DNA of 64,000 nucleotides from Areca catechu (GCA_021397845.1 CM038040.1:63132088-63196087), one strand, 5' to 3'. Positions 20,106 to 32,599 are shown, counted from the stretch's first letter. Notes: a model not told the origin generated them from the letters alone. Program-made: numbers and translations.

Positions 20106-22800
20106 TTAAACACAAATTACAAGTGTCTTCCAAGCCCCCCGACATGCCGGGAGACCCCGAACAAGTACAAGAAACAAAGAGTACAAAATAAAGCAAGGAA
20201 GAAAAGAGAGGTCATTCCACGTCGACCGACTTTTTTGCTGGGTCCTGAGGCCGAGAGCTCCTGCCCTCAGAAGTCTCCGGCTTAGTCGCCCTGGCCTTAG
20301 GAGGACCACCCTCAGCTGGTGTCGAAGGATTTGACCGACGGCCTCCTCGTCGACTTCCTCCTTTGAAGCCAAGGGGTATCCGAGGAAGCTACGATTCTTG
20401 TCAGGAACAAATGCCCGACCCGCCGTGCAGGTACATGAATCCCTTATAAAAGGAGTTCGACGCTATCTGTTGGATGTCGGCGACGAACTCCTCCGAAGCC
20501 TTAAAGGTGGCGACAGCATTCTTGGCGTTCTTCTTGGCCGCAGCAGCCACCCTCTCCAGCTCGACAGCCCTCAGCCTGGCTACCCCACCGAGCTAGTCGC
20601 CATCTTTGTCGCTTTCTCAGTAGCGGCAAGCTTCTCCTTCATGCCAGCCAGCTCCACCTGGGTGGTCTCCTTGTGCCGGTCGGCCTCGGCACTGTACCAG
20701 TTCAATTTTTTCTCGACGATGGAGAGGTCGTCGATCGCCTTCTTCAAACGGCTCTGCTCTAGATTGCAAGCCATCGAGAGTCCTCTCACTCGCCCCCCAG
20801 TATCGGTGAGCTCCTTTTCGAGGTCCTTGACCTTCAATTCAAGAGCCCCACTCGCACCATCCTTCTCCTTCAGGTCGGCCTTCAAAGACTCGATCTTGGC
20901 AGCCTGCTGCCGCTCAAGACGCTCCCTGCTCTGGAAGTGGCTCCTGATATAGAGGCCTCAGCACCAATCTATACAAAGAAAGAGAGAGGTCAGCAAAAAA
21001 AAAAGATGAAAAAAATGAAAAGATGAAGAACAAATGAGAAAGGTGAAGAAACCCATCGAATACAGCTGGGAGAAGAAGATCTTGAAGACATCGGCCACAT
21101 GCATCTCCGCCATGTCTCGTCGGTCGCACACTTGGATGGAGAAGTCCATCAAGCGTTCAACAAGCTCAGGGCTCCGAAGGACCGAGTTCTCCGGCCCCAT
21201 TCTGAAGGGGAGGTAGCATCGTCCCTCCTTCGTCCGACTCTCTCCATGGGCTGGCGGCCGTGCACCACTGATCGAAGGATCCTTGGGGGCAGGCTGGGAG
21301 GCCAGTGCTGGTGCAGGCAGCGCATTCGTCGTGGCCTTGGGAGTGGCCCGGGTCTCCTCACCCCTAGCACCGGTGGCGGACGGACCTGGAGGGGCATGGT
21401 GCAGCAGTAGCAGCGGCAGCTCTCGCTCGGACCACCACCTCGGGCTCTGCAACAGGGGCCTGCTGGGCAGGCCTCGGAGCCGTGGGAGCTGCCCTCTCCA
21501 CCGGTGCTGGAGCAGCAGGGGGCTCCTCCGAGCTCAAGCCAACAACCGTGGTCGAGCCTAGACCTATCACTACGTGGGGGTGGCCGCAGAGGCACTCTCA
21601 CCCCGGGGCCGCCTGGGAGCAGGCTCCCCGGCCAATCCAGTCGGCCACCTCTTCTTGGTAATGGCCACGAGATCACTCTCGGAGAAAATCATGCCTGCAT
21701 GCAAGTTACACAATGGTCAGAACCAGTGGGAAACTACACAAGAATTACATGAAGGAAGAAAAAGAGAAGAGTTCAGGTCGAACTCACCCGACCCATTCCC
21801 TAGGTCGATTCCGGAGTTGGCGAGGTTCTGCTCAAACAACAGGACCTCGAGAGGAGGAATCTACGTGCCGCGGAGCTGCTCGTAATCATCTCGGTCAGCC
21901 ACATCGATAGCAGAGTTTTGGTTGGGGACTTGTCCAGATCACTCCAGACCCAGTCAACCCCCTCGACCTCGACAAAGAAGAACTTACTCTTCCATCCCTT
22001 GACGGAAGAGGGGAGCTCAAACTTGATGCCCTTCGGACGAGAGGATAAGGACCACCAACCATCCTCGGTTGGGTGGTGCTTCAGGGTAAAGAAAGCCATG
22101 AACAAAGAGAATCGGGCTACGAACCGTGAAGATGACAAAGCACAACAAAGGAGAAAATAACCCTAAAGCGTTTGGCACCACTGCGCCAGGACAAAACGAT
22201 AATTGTCTAAGACTGACAAAAAGAAAGGGTGGAAAGGGAAGCGGAGATCTCCAGCGAAGGTCCCCTCATAGAAGGCAAGACGGCCCGGGCCACTCAAGTG
22301 ACCCGTTCCCCTGGACGAGGGATCATGAGCCGGACAGAAGGCGGGATATCATAGACATCCCGGACAGTCCTAAGTTCCCTAACGGTGATCGTGGAGGCGA
22401 CCCCCCAGGACCTGTAGGCCGGACAGACTCGGAGACAGGAGTAGAAGGAGGAAGAGAAGGATCAGATCCTGGTTTCCTAATGAGAACCGGGCAGGAGGAT
22501 GCCTCCTACTGAGCTCGAAGCGGGCTATACCCCCCTCCTCATCAGAAGAAGAGGAAGAAGATGCCGGCCTCCATTCAGAGGGACCGGCCTCACCCTGATC
22601 ACGGAGGGACGGAAGCCCGGACCAAAATGGGACATCCTCAAAGACAAAGGAGAAGGAAAAACTCAAAGTTGAAGACCAAAGATGAGCTTGCAGACCCGGG
22701 AAGGAACCCTATTTTAGTGGGGGAAGGAAAAGAAGAAGCTAACCTGTTGCCTGGAAAGATTCGGGGCGACTGGAAGGAAGAAAAAGCTTGGGCGCGGCAA
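20106..22800 (-). pseudogene. Antisense ORF of element C (putative gypsy-type transposon domain plus coiled coil)
   Basis: On the minus strand the segments read from right to left. A Ser/acid-rich start lies at about 22670-22450. A V-Y-D-I-P-P-x-V-R-L-x-I-P-x-P-G-E motif near 22300-22380 matches the WDTYGILDSIRFSVPGPRE region of the antisense ORF in D. F-x-A-F-F-x-L-K, GWW and KGWKSKFFFV lie at 21800-22138. A heptad-like coiled coil rich in K, E and L lies at 20580-20885, and the ORF ends near 20220 or earlier. Several frameshifts separate these parts. Tat/Retand elements are known to carry such an ORF; its function is unknown. Confidence 0.65.
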
Positions 22801-23151
22801 CAGCAGGCACGGAGAATTCAAAAAGAATAGATGGTTCGGGTAAGGCCTTCCTTTCATTTCGAAATGACCCAAGGGATCCGTACCAATTCAACCGCTCCAC
22901 CAACGGATCTGCACCACGTGCCTCCCATCGGTGAGAATGGCATCCCAGCTGCTCTGCATTCTGCGCCAGCATTAACTGCTCCTCGGACGTGGCCGGGTGG
23001 CATCCCCGCATTGGCCCGCAGGGGCGGTCCCCGAAGCGCCAGCAATCATGGCCATCATCGTGCCAGATCTTTGCTTTTCTACGTCAGCACCGCAATTACT
23101 CCCTTCGACCCAAGCACCACGCACTAACAAGCCCCACGAGTGGGGGGCAAA
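22801..23151 (+). other. Region between the antisense ORF and 3' LTR of element C, ending in the PPT
   Basis: No coding similarity. It ends in GAGTGGGGGGCAAA, the polypurine tract that primes plus-strand synthesis, directly before TGATG of the LTR. Confidence 0.6.
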
Positions 23152-24788
23152 TGATGTGGCAAGACTGCTGACGTGGAGAAGCGTGCAGGCGTTACGTCAA
23201 GAGAAGACGAGCCATGTTGACCCCCCGGCTCGGATCCCCTTATCGAGCTGAGCTGAGCGCCCTAGGGCAGCAGATCGAGCTCAGTCCTCCGCCAGGTCGA
23301 GCTCATGAGCTCGACGTCTAGGCGGAGCCACCTTCTGCCCTCCAAAGGAGACCCTCGGAGGTTAGTGCCCTGCGGTCGAGGTCGAGCCACGAGCTCACCC
23401 GCCGATGTGGAGCCTCTCCGAGCACGCGCCCTCTAGACCGGGTCTGCCTTCCGCCCTCCAGAAGAGACCCTCGGAGGTTAGTGCCCTGCAGTCAAGGTCG
23501 AGCCAAGAGCTCACCCGCCGATGTGGAGCCTCTTCGAGCGCGCGCCCTCTGGACCGGGTCCGCCTTCGCCCTCCAGAAGAGACCCTCGGAGGTTAGTGCC
23601 CTGCGGTCAGGATCGAGCCAAGAGCTCACCCACCGATGTGGAAACTCTCCGAGCGTGCGCTCCTAGACCGGGTCCGCCTTCCGCCCTCCAGAGGAGACCC
23701 TCGGAGGTTAGTGCCCTATGGTCGAGGTCGAGCCAAGAGCTCACCTGCCGATGTGGAGTCTCTCCAAGTGCACGCCCTCTGGACCGGGTCCGCCTTCTGC
23801 CCTCCTCACCTAGGCATCCCCCGCGAGCTCGGAGCGCCTAGGATGGAGCGAGCCTGGCCGTCTCAGCTCGGCCCCAGCTCAGGCGAGGTCCTCACCAGCT
23901 GAGGACACCGGCAAGCCACCGAGGACCGTACCAGAGCGCCTCCCACAGACCGTACTGACCGTCTGACACCGCCAGTTACACCAGAAAGGCAGGCAGCGCG
24001 TTGATCGAGATGCTACATTCCTCACCAACCACTCAGATCACCCAGGAAAGAAGGCCAACCGGAAGATTCGAATCCCGCGGGCGATGGCCCGCCATTTGAG
24101 GCACCCCCAAATTTCCCGGAACGAGCAACCAAGAGAGTGTCAGAGTGCCTAACAACGCACCTTATCATGAATCAGGAAGGCTCCCTGGGACACCGCCACG
24201 TGCGTCTGACAACCTGATGGGAATCCTGAGACAAGCACCCGACGGTAACTAAGTTCACCATGAACTTGAAGGTAAAAACAACAACTCGAACATACAAAAA
24301 AAAAGAGGGAGAAAGAAGGAGGGGGGAAGGCACCACCATGGAAGCCATCACCACCACCACCAACACAAGTATAAGCCCATCCAAGAGGGTGAAGCGCCGT
24401 TACCACCACCAAAGGAGGGAACCGAGGGGCACAAGGAGAGGCGGAAGAATGGAGCATCCCTCTGTTCCAGCCATTACTCTCCCCCTACGACGTTCACACC
24501 TCCATGCACATCATCTTTTACTCTTTCTTGTACGGAGTCCATCAAGAGGGACCCGACCAGGAGGATCTGTTCTCCTGGATCGTCATTGACTTGATCGTCG
24601 GAGTGCCCCTGCCAAAATCCCGGCCTGGGTCTCTAACCGTTGTCTCACGGTCCAGGAGAGGAGGACCACCGGATGGCGAGGCGGGGCGCACCCAGCATGG
24701 AGATCCGGGAGTTGAGAACGGTGGACGGCGAGATGAGCGCACTCCGGTACCGGTAGGAGTACGGGCCACGACGGTCTTGGCGGCAACA
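23152..24788 (+). repeat. 3' LTR of element C
   Basis: About 1637 bp, from TGATGTGGCAAGAC after the PPT to GGCGGCAACA; the last 140 bp match the 5' remnant. It contains its own tandem array (23325-23800). Confidence 0.75.
23325..23800 (+). repeat. Tandem array of about 118 bp units inside the 3' LTR of C
   Basis: Four units of TTCCGCCCTCCAGA-GAGACCCTCGGAGGTTAGTGCCCTGCGGTC and GAGCTCACCCGCCGATGTGGAGCCTCTCCGAGC. Confidence 0.85.
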
Positions 24789-24966
24789 CTTATCATCATT
24801 CATGAATTATTAAATATCAATCTCTAATAATATTTATTTTATTTTCTCTTTTAAAATATAAATATGAGATGTATCAAATTTTTTATCATTTTTTTTAACT
24901 TTTTCAGACGTGATAATTTAATATAAATTTTATTTTTAATGCAAATATCCTTACTCAAACAGGTCC
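24789..24966. repeat. Right end of a second Tourist-like MITE
   Basis: AT-rich sequence ending ACTCAAACAGGTCC, the reverse complement of a GGACCTGTTTGAGT terminus. The TTTTTAACTTTTTCAGACGTGATAATTTAATATAA stretch resembles the right part of the MITE at 3572-4078. The left part is missing where element C abuts. Confidence 0.45.
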
Positions 24967-25255
24967 AAAAGAAATTTTGTTGAAGCAATGATGTTTTCAG
25001 ATGAAGAATATGACGATGCCTGTCAGCGGTGGCCCGCATCATTGATGGGAAAATTCCTTCGGACTAGGATTTTCTACGGAGTTTGTGATGTAAGGACCGC
25101 TACCAGTCCAAATTATGCGGGGTTCTTACATCTGTGTGTGCGAAGAAGCTCTTCACAGTTTTCCTTCTGGTCCAATTTATGTGGGCTCAAATTAATTGCT
25201 TGCCGAGCATGCTAAGCTCTTGCACAAATTGAAGAGTTTGATAGGTAGATTCATT
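24967..25255. other. Unassigned sequence
   Basis: A short + strand open frame (24988-25215) has a DEEYDDACQRWPASLMGKFL stretch that faintly recalls the N-terminal part of plant LINE or DUF4283-type proteins. This is too weak to name. Confidence 0.25.
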
Positions 25256-26896
25256 GGGCAGTATTTATTAGTTATAATATATATAAATAAAATATATTTA
25301 TATATTAAAAAAATAAAAATAAATTTTATGAGATATGTGTAAATAGAATGCTTGATGTGTAAAATAATTTATAAATTAATATAGAATAAAGTTTGAAACC
25401 CTAGCACGAGAGGTAGAAGAAATCACTGTTCTAAAAAATTTGGCTTCCTTTCATATAAAAAATAACTAGACTACTGACTCTCTTCCAAAATACAACCCAG
25501 AAGCTAATACTTCAACATTCACTGGTGGCAAGATTTCAAGTGAATGCTGATCAAGTCTGTCTTTAGCCTAAATAAAAATAATATTAAAGTAAGAGAGAAT
25601 ATTGAGAGAATTTTAGAGAGAGGGAAAGAATTCTTGAAAATTTTTGGATGTATTGTATGGTTGAGGTAAAGGCCTATTATAAGCTCAAAATCTCAAAGAA
25701 AATCATCGAAACACCCCCCACTTGCCGTTAAGGTATTAAATAACATTAAAAAGAAATGGCTATTAAAAAAATATTAAAAAATATGCACGACGGGCACCCG
25801 CACGTGGAGTGAGCACCTGTGCCTATGCTTGTGCCCGTGCCTATGCCCAAGCGAGCAACAGTCTAAGGAAGGAGTTTTGAAACTCCAATGAAAAGCAGCA
25901 ACACTCACCATAAATTCAAAACTCATAAAAATATTTAAATTCGGTATATAATTTAAATAATAACATCTTTGAGTTTTTATTATGTTTTGTACAAGTACCT
26001 TCTAGGTTTGAACTTATATTTAATATAAAATATATCAGTATGGATAAATCGATCATAATATGGGATAGTGCTATCTAGACCATATTTTTGCTTTGATATT
26101 CATAAGAGTTACTAGGGATTTGTCCTGGTCCCATGTCATAGCCTCATGACTACTCTCACTAAGTAGATCTTCTGAGGGTATATACAACAAAATTATACTT
26201 TGCTGGATTTTCAGTCTTGGATCTATCAAGAGTTATGATCAACCTAAATGTCATTAAAGCACTACATCACAGGGATGGGGTGGAGATAGATTTCAAACTG
26301 GTGCTCCCAAATATCATCTCAGAGATCATTTTCTTTGAATCTTGAACCTTAACCATGGAATTGCTATAATGGTATGGATCCATCTAGTGACTAATGTATA
26401 GATATAGCCGTATCCCCTTGATATCTTAGATATCGTAGTCTTGGAAGGCCTTTGATCAAAAGATTAGCCAATTATTTTTTGATCTTATAAATTAAAGTAA
26501 TATCATAATTTTTATTTTATTTCTTATAGCTTTATACATGATCAAGATATGATTATTTATCTTTTTATTAGTTGTCTATTGATTTAATAGATTAATTAGT
26601 GCTCTACAATCATAGTTTAATAAAATTTTTAAAAGTTTTGGTGTAAGAGTTTCTATTAATTTATTAGATCTTTCGGTACTGTACTTAGTATATATAATAT
26701 CAACATCACTCAACTTAGATTCTAATATACTTCTAGTAATTATTGTTTATTTATAAGAATTCCAAAATACTGCAACTCCTAATAAGAGGAGATATTTAGT
26801 AGTATACTTAACATCTAAACTATCTATTATCCAATTAGCATCACTATAACCCTCAAGACTTTTGAATAATCTAAGTATATTAGAGAGTAATCTAAG
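25256..26896 (-). mobile_element. Element G, left part: 3' portion of a degenerate Copia element
   Basis: The minus strand from about 26870 to 26550 contains LEGYSDANW and further RNase H-like segments, followed by a tail matching the Copia pol C-terminus (to about 26390). Below that lies AT-rich sequence expected to hold the 3' LTR, whose borders I could not fix; TGGGCAGTATT at about 25256 is a possible outer end. The element continues at 58390 after the insertion of E. Confidence 0.7.
26390..26896 (-). pseudogene. Copia RNase H domain, C-terminal part (element G)
   Basis: Read on the minus strand it gives LFKSLEGYSDANW, then a degraded STSGY-like block, LLGVAVFWNS and an L-x-K-A-like end, the order of Copia RNase H. 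Multiple stops are present. Confidence 0.7.
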
Positions 26897-27458
26897 TGAT
26901 GAGGATATTGTCTAGCACAAATCTAATGCATACCCTTTAGCAGATATTTTTTTATTATTTTATCTAGATGTATGGAGATTGGGCATATTATTTTTTTTAT
27001 TATTTTGTTCCAGCTTATGCATGGATCTCAGAGCATGAATACTGGATTAGTCTGGAGTCTATTTAGATTAGGCTAATTATTTTAGATTGATTTGAGTCTT
27101 AGAACTTTGGTTAATCTAGTCTCCAATCCGTTAGAAGTCCTAGAATTCGGTCTCTAATTTATGGAGGACTAGGACCTATATAAAGAAGTCTCTTGTATCA
27201 GTTGAAGGATTGACAAGAATTGAATAATAAAAAAAAAATTAGTTACCTGACTCCCTTCCATCCTCTTCTTCTCCTTCTCCTTCTTCTTCTTCTTTCTCTC
27301 CTCTTTTCTCTCTCTTCTTCTTCCCCTAATCTTTTTCTTTCTCCTACTATTTTGAGAATCAAACACGATCACTCCCGACCATCACCCAACTCTTCCGCCT
27401 GCAACCAGGGTCACCCAATCACTATTGCAAATTGTTCCCTTTCCAACCCAAGGCCCCC
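26897..27458 (+). repeat. 5' LTR of element E, first part
   Basis: Matches 56653-57160 of the 3' LTR, including the promoter-like GGACTAGGACCTATATAAAGAAG near 27167-27188 and a long C/T-rich tract. It breaks off at 27458 where element D begins. Confidence 0.85.
27175..27184 (+). promoter_or_regulatory. TATA box in the LTR of E
   Basis: CCTATATAAAGAAG occurs at the same place in both LTRs (about 27175 and 56878), followed by the CTCTTGTAT leader. It is the likely U3 core promoter. Confidence 0.6.
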
Positions 27459-29375
27459 TGTTGCCTCCTAGGTCGTCGTGGCCCATAGCTCTTATATGGC
27501 ATCAGTTGATGATTTTCCCACCTGGCATCCTTCGCGAGCGCCCGGTCCTACAAAAAAAGGGGGACCCGGGCCGAGGATCTTAGTGGGGGCATTTCGATGA
27601 TCAAGTCAGTGGATGATCAAGGAGAACAAATCCTCCTCGATAGATCCCAAAGTGGTCTCACTCTTAAAAGTTGAAGAAGTGATAGTACGAGAGCTGGGAT
27701 AGAGAGGGAGAGCTCAGGCGGTGATGGCTGCTACTATGGTGACTCTCGGGGAGCCCCTGTGTGCTCGTCTTGCCCTCAGAGATTTGCAGGTCGCCTGTTC
27801 TCTCTTCTTGCTTACCTTTATCGGAAGCCCATTTAAGTTTCTTATAGAAATGTCATACCTCCAGTGGGGTATAGAGCACTCACCAGGCGCTCCCTAGGAG
27901 TGCCCCATGCAGGCCAAACATGGGCCTGTTCCGTAGCCTCTGTATGGGATTTCTACCACAGATGCAGGTGGGGTACCAAGGAGTGCGTGTCTCTTTCGTG
28001 ACGAGTGCATATGGCATGTCATGGGGACTGATACTCCGACAGAGCATTGCCCCTTTCTAGCATCATTCCACCATGTTTGGGGGACATGGCAGAGCACCGG
28101 TCTGACAAGAAATGCTGCTGGGTCTGGGATCCCTGGTAAGACCTTTCTCTTCTGGGTGGTGCAGGCGGTAGGTTAAGGGGCGCAACCCCCCGAGCCAGGT
28201 ACCTCCCTACCCCCCTTTGGAGGTGCTGATAGTAAGCTGAGGGGCCTAATGATCCGGTGGGATGCTCCTCCATAGGAAGCGTGCTCTAATGAAGCACCAT
28301 CCTACAGGGGTTACAATCGGCATGCCATGGTGGGATGCCATTTCTCAGAGGTTGTAGGTGCCGTGTTCTGGCAGAGCACCACCCCCCGGAGATGCCAGTT
28401 CTCTGGACAACGTAGGGTCCTGATGGGGATGGAGACACCATCCGTCGTCATCCTCATTTTGGTTGTTCTAGAGGTGCCCGTAGGGGAGGCCGCGTTCACT
28501 TGTAAAAATTATACTTGACTTCGGGGAAGGGTTAACTTCAACGGGAATCGACCTTGAGCAGGGAAAAGTGGCCTCGGTCGAGGGCTAGACCTCAAGGGAG
28601 CTGACCTCGACTAGGGGCTCGAAAAGCGAGGGCACGATCTCGGCCAAGGGCTTAACCTCGAGGGAGCTAACCGTGACTAGGGGCTCGAAGAGCGAGAGCA
28701 CGAACTTGGCGAGGGTTCGACCTCGGGGGAGCTGACCTCGATCAGGGGCTCGAAGAGCGAGAGCACGACCTCGGTTGAGGGCTTGACCTCGGGGAATTAA
28801 CCTTATTTGGGGGCTCGAGAAGGGGAAGCACGACCTCAGCCAAGAGCTCAATCTCGATGGAGCTGACCTCGACATGGGGCTCGAGAGTGAGGGCATGACC
28901 TCGATCGAGGGCTCGACCTTGGGGAGCTGACCTTGGCCAGGGGCTTGAAGAGTGAGAGCATGACCTCGACCGAGGCTCGACCTCGGGGGAGCTGACCTTG
29001 GGGCTCGAGAAGTGGGAGCATGACCTTGGTCGAGGGCTCAATCTCGGGGAAACTAACCTTGGTCAGGGGCTCGAAGAGCGAGAGCATGACGTCTACTGAG
29101 GGCTTGACCTCGGGAGAGCTGACCTCGGCCAGGGGCTCGAAGAGTGAGAGCATCACCTCGATCGAGGGCTCGACCTTGAGGGAGCTGACCTTGGCCAGGG
29201 GCTCGAAGAGAAAGAGCATGACCTCGATCGAGGGCTCAACCTCAGGGGAGTTGATCTCGACCGGGGGCTCCAACCTGGCACCTCGTTTGGTTACTGCATC
29301 TAGGTGTTACCCAAATGACATCGTGGCAGCCAGCTAGACCCAACAAGGTTCCATATCAGTGGTCATGCTGTATCA
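27459..29375 (-). repeat. 3' LTR of element D
   Basis: 1917 bp. The outer part (27459-28520) is related to 46190-47230 and the inner part holds a tandem array. It ends TGTATCA next to a PPT (minus-strand GAGTCGGGGGCAC). Confidence 0.85.
28540..29285 (-). repeat. Tandem array in the 3' LTR of D
   Basis: About 11 units of around 60-65 bp with CTCGGGGGAGCTGACCTCG, GGGGCTCGAAGAGCGAGAGC and ATGACCTCGA(C/T)CGAGGGCTCGAC. The corresponding array in the other LTR (47280-47860) has about nine units. Confidence 0.85.
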
Positions 29376-29388
29376 GTGCCCCCGACTC
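29376..29388 (-). other. Polypurine tract of element D
   Basis: The minus strand reads GAGTCGGGGGCAC immediately before TGATACAG of the 3' LTR, the same arrangement as in element C. Confidence 0.65.
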
Positions 29389-29849
29389 TCGAGCCTCGAG
29401 CATGATGCAGCACCCGGGGCGAAGGGAGTTATGGTGATGCTGATGTGGAAGGATAATTATGCCACAATGCCAATGAGGAGATGCCATGTCAGTAGGTCTA
29501 AGAGAGCATGATGATTGGCCCGGGCCTAAACGACCTTCGCATGTTGAGGCACCATCCCTAGTAGATTTTGATGTGTGGCATGCATCCAATGGTTAGAGGA
29601 CCGAAAGGATGCATGGGCACTGTCAGGTGTTTTTGAAAGAAGGAAAACTTCTTCTAACCATTCCTTTCGAACCTTCAAGCTTGTAGGAGAACCAGAGCCT
29701 TTTCCAACCTAGTCTGACCTTTCCCTCTGAGGCACTTAGGTTAGTCTTCCTTTCCTTGTCTTCTTCCCCTCTTCGGCTTGTGCTGAGGGAGACCCATTTT
29801 AGAGTCCTTAGATTTCTCTTCTTGGGTACCCTTCTCTTCTTCTCTTTAG

Positions 29850-32081
29850 GATGGATCCCTCTGGCTGGAGACATTTCTGTTCGAGGCACTCCAGCGAAGC
29901 AGGGCCTTCCCAGCCAAGGACTCCATCCTCCGATGAGGAGGATGATGTCCCCCTTAATGTCCGTAGGGGTCCCTGGCTGACGAGAATTGTCATAGGTCAA
30001 CCTAGGGCACCCCTTCTCCTTCCCCCCTATTCCTCCTACTCTTCCTGCTCCTTCCGCTCTTCCTGCTCCTTCTGTCGGCCATGGTTTGGCTGGTCTCTGG
30101 CATCACTTCGGTGATGACCCAAGAGGATCTTCTTCAGCTCTGGGATACCTACGGGATTTTGGACTCCATCCGATTCTCAGTCCCGGGACCAAGAGAGTGG
30201 GTCACCTTCGGTGGCCCGGGTCGGATCATCCTGTATGAGGACTTCTTCCTCGGGGGTTTTCGTTTACCCTTGCACCCATTCTCCTTTCCTTCCTTGGCAA
30301 CTTTTGCTTAGTTCCTGCCTAGCTTACCTCAAATTCCATTAGGGTCATATCCTGCTTCGCCATTCTCTGTTATTTCCATAGGATTGTCGCCCATTTTCTT
30401 TGTTCAAAGCCTTCTTCACCTTGAAATGCCACCCCTCTAATGATGGGTGGTGTTGTGGCCCGCCGCCCGGGGGCCATCAAGTTTAACCTTCTTTCTTCCA
30501 TCAGGGAATGGAAGAATAGGTTTTTCTTTTCCTCGATCAAGGGGGTCGACTAGGTCTGGAGGACCTAGACCGCTCCTTGAACCAGAATGCCCAAGTAGAG
30601 GCCGCAGACCGGGGGGTGTATGACCAGCTGATCACCTCCGTCATCCTACTCTCCAAGATCCGTTGGCCGAACAAAATCTATTCGAGGTCGGGGTCAGCCT
30701 GATCCGTGCTTTGGGTGAGGCCCATAAATCATATTTCTTTTTATAGAGATTCTTCTCAGCTTTGAATCTGACCAGCATTCCTTTCTCTGTAGGTATGAAG
30801 TTTTCCATGCATCAGATCTGGGATATGTCCTGGAAGAGGCACATGTCCCCTGGGCCCAGAAGAGATCCATCAAAGATGGCCGCGATAAGTCTGGACGGGG
30901 CCCATGCATAGGCCCATCATCCGACCAGGGAGGGAAAAGGACTGGGTCGGCCCCCACTCATCCTGGGTGCCAGCCTAGGTTTTGACCCCTGGGCCCGATG
31001 TGAGCACTGTAGCTAGAGGGGGTTGCACGAGCCACGCTGGCGACCACCTTTATCGAAGCCCCAGACGTGGTCGAAGTGAGGTCGAAGCAGCGACGGGAGG
31101 GAGATTGGCACCGTCGATGGCAACGGGAGCAGCAATCACATCCCCGGGAGCCGGGGTGCCCTCGCAATCACCCACCCTGGGATTGGTGATAGCCCTGTCA
31201 ACTTCAACTCCGGGATGAACTGGGTGTCCATCGTGGTATCATTGAATGCGGTGGTCACCCAGGACACCATGCTAGCTGAGTGGATGTTTGAATTCATCGT
31301 TTAGCCATGCGATCGCTGTAGGAGTGGTAGGCAACTAGCAGCCATGATTACCGGCATCTTCTCTTCTCTTAGCTGCTTGGGTTGTTTTTTCCTCCTTTCA
31401 CTTTTCATTGTTGCTTGTGTTAGCTCTACTGACATTTCTGCCACTATAGATGGTCACCAACATGATACTGATCTGGGACTACCATGCGCATGGGCCAAGC
31501 GGGATGCCTAACAAAAGATGCAATCGAAGGTTTAGAGGTGGAGGCCCGGGCGCAGACCAAAAGGGTGCAGGTCTTGGAGGAGTGGACCAAGAGCCTCCAG
31601 ACCGAGGTGGCTGATGCCAAGGCAATGATGACTGGGGTGGAGGAGGCATGCTAGGGACCTCGAGGCAACCTTGGTGGTCGAGAAGGAATGGGCCACTCGC
31701 TAGGTAGAGAAGTCTGCCATAAAGGTGGCTTGCCTAGAGGGGTGATCCCAAACCCTTCAGGTATATTTGGAGGTGGCGATGGCCCGGGCGTCGATGGCAG
31801 AAGAGAAGAAAACTATGATGGTGGCATGATGGAGGAGCTACCAAGAAGGAGGCCACGGAAGCCATGCCGAGGTTCAAGGCCTTGATAGAATCATCGAAGA
31901 GGTCTAGGAGGTGGTCATGGACTCCTTCCTCAAGGGGTTCATGGACTGCAAGGAAAAGGTGGCCCAAGCCTTTCCCGGTCAAGACCTGGAAGCCATCATC
32001 CCAGACCTACCAGGCAGCGATGATGGAGGAGGAGGCACCGATCGAACAGGCCAGGATGGCACCCGTTCACTGCTGATTTGT
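29850..32081 (+). pseudogene. Antisense ORF of element D (putative gypsy-type transposon domain plus coiled coil)
   Basis: It lies on the + strand, opposite to the pol of D. A Ser/acid-rich start (MDPSGW..., SSDEEDD) leads into MTQEDLLQLWDTYGILDSIRF and FRLPLHPF (about 30081-30270), the conserved N-terminal motifs of this family. A Gln/Glu/Lys-rich, coiled-coil-like part follows at about 31530-32076. Stops and frame changes separate the parts. The same module is on the opposite strand of pol in elements C and L. Function unknown. Confidence 0.6.
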
Positions 32082-32599
32082 CCACCCTATCGCAGAAAGC
32101 CAGGAGGATGTCTACGAGATCCCCAGTACACCTTGGCAAAGCTCCTGCAATGTCGCTTTGACCCATATTTTTTTTTTGACTTTTGTACTTAGATATCTTG
32201 GAGAAACCTCTCGGCCTGTCGGGGGTTCCTTTTGTTGTAAACACTTTCCATCTTGAATGAAACTTCTTTTCCTATGATGAGTTATCCACTGTCTTCTTCT
32301 CTTTTTCCTTTCTATCTTCTTTCTTTGTTTTCTTCTTTTTTTTTACTTGGCTTGAGAATGAATCCATACTGTGATTGCCAAGCTTAAGGCCTTCAAAGTT
32401 CTGGCTTCTTCCTGCCTAATTCGAAGTTGCAGGTGGTTGAAGAAACATTGGAGATTTGTGAACTATCTCTATTGGACCGGGAGTCTTACTGTGGGTTGCC
32501 AATCTTAAGGCCTCCAAAGTTTTGGCTCTTCCTTCCTAATTCAAGAGCTGGTAGGTGGCCGAAGGAACCTTGGAGATTTTGTGAACCATCTATAACGGA

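Larger units (their letters stand above)
16459..24788 (+). mobile_element. Element C: 5'-truncated, gag-pol-less Tat-lineage Ty3/gypsy element
   Basis: The last 140 bp of an LTR (16459-16598) is followed by a PBS (TGGAGCGCCAGGTAGGGG, 16602-16619) of the type seen in Tat-lineage elements. The 3' end is a full LTR (23152-24788) preceded by the PPT GAGTGGGGGGCAAA. Between them are a leader, two tandem arrays and an antisense ORF, but no gag, protease, RT, RNase H or integrase motif, so the element is non-autonomous or deleted. Because the 5' LTR is truncated, no TSD could be seen. Confidence 0.82.

Noticed and set aside
23325..23800. CRISPR-like array of regularly spaced repeats
   Set aside because: Units are contiguous tandem copies without unique spacers, inside a plant retrotransposon LTR.
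24988..25215. Possible LINE/DUF4283-type protein fragment
   Set aside because: Only about 20 residues look suggestive; not enough to call, so listed as unassigned.
27220..27471. Ser/Leu-rich open frame near the TATA box of E
   Set aside because: Encoded by the C/T-rich tract of the LTR and crossing the junction with element D.
28848..29273. Repetitive open frame (E-V-x-P-S-x-E-V-M-L type) on the minus strand
   Set aside because: It follows the tandem array of the D LTR and has a comparable shadow in the other LTR (47366-47743).
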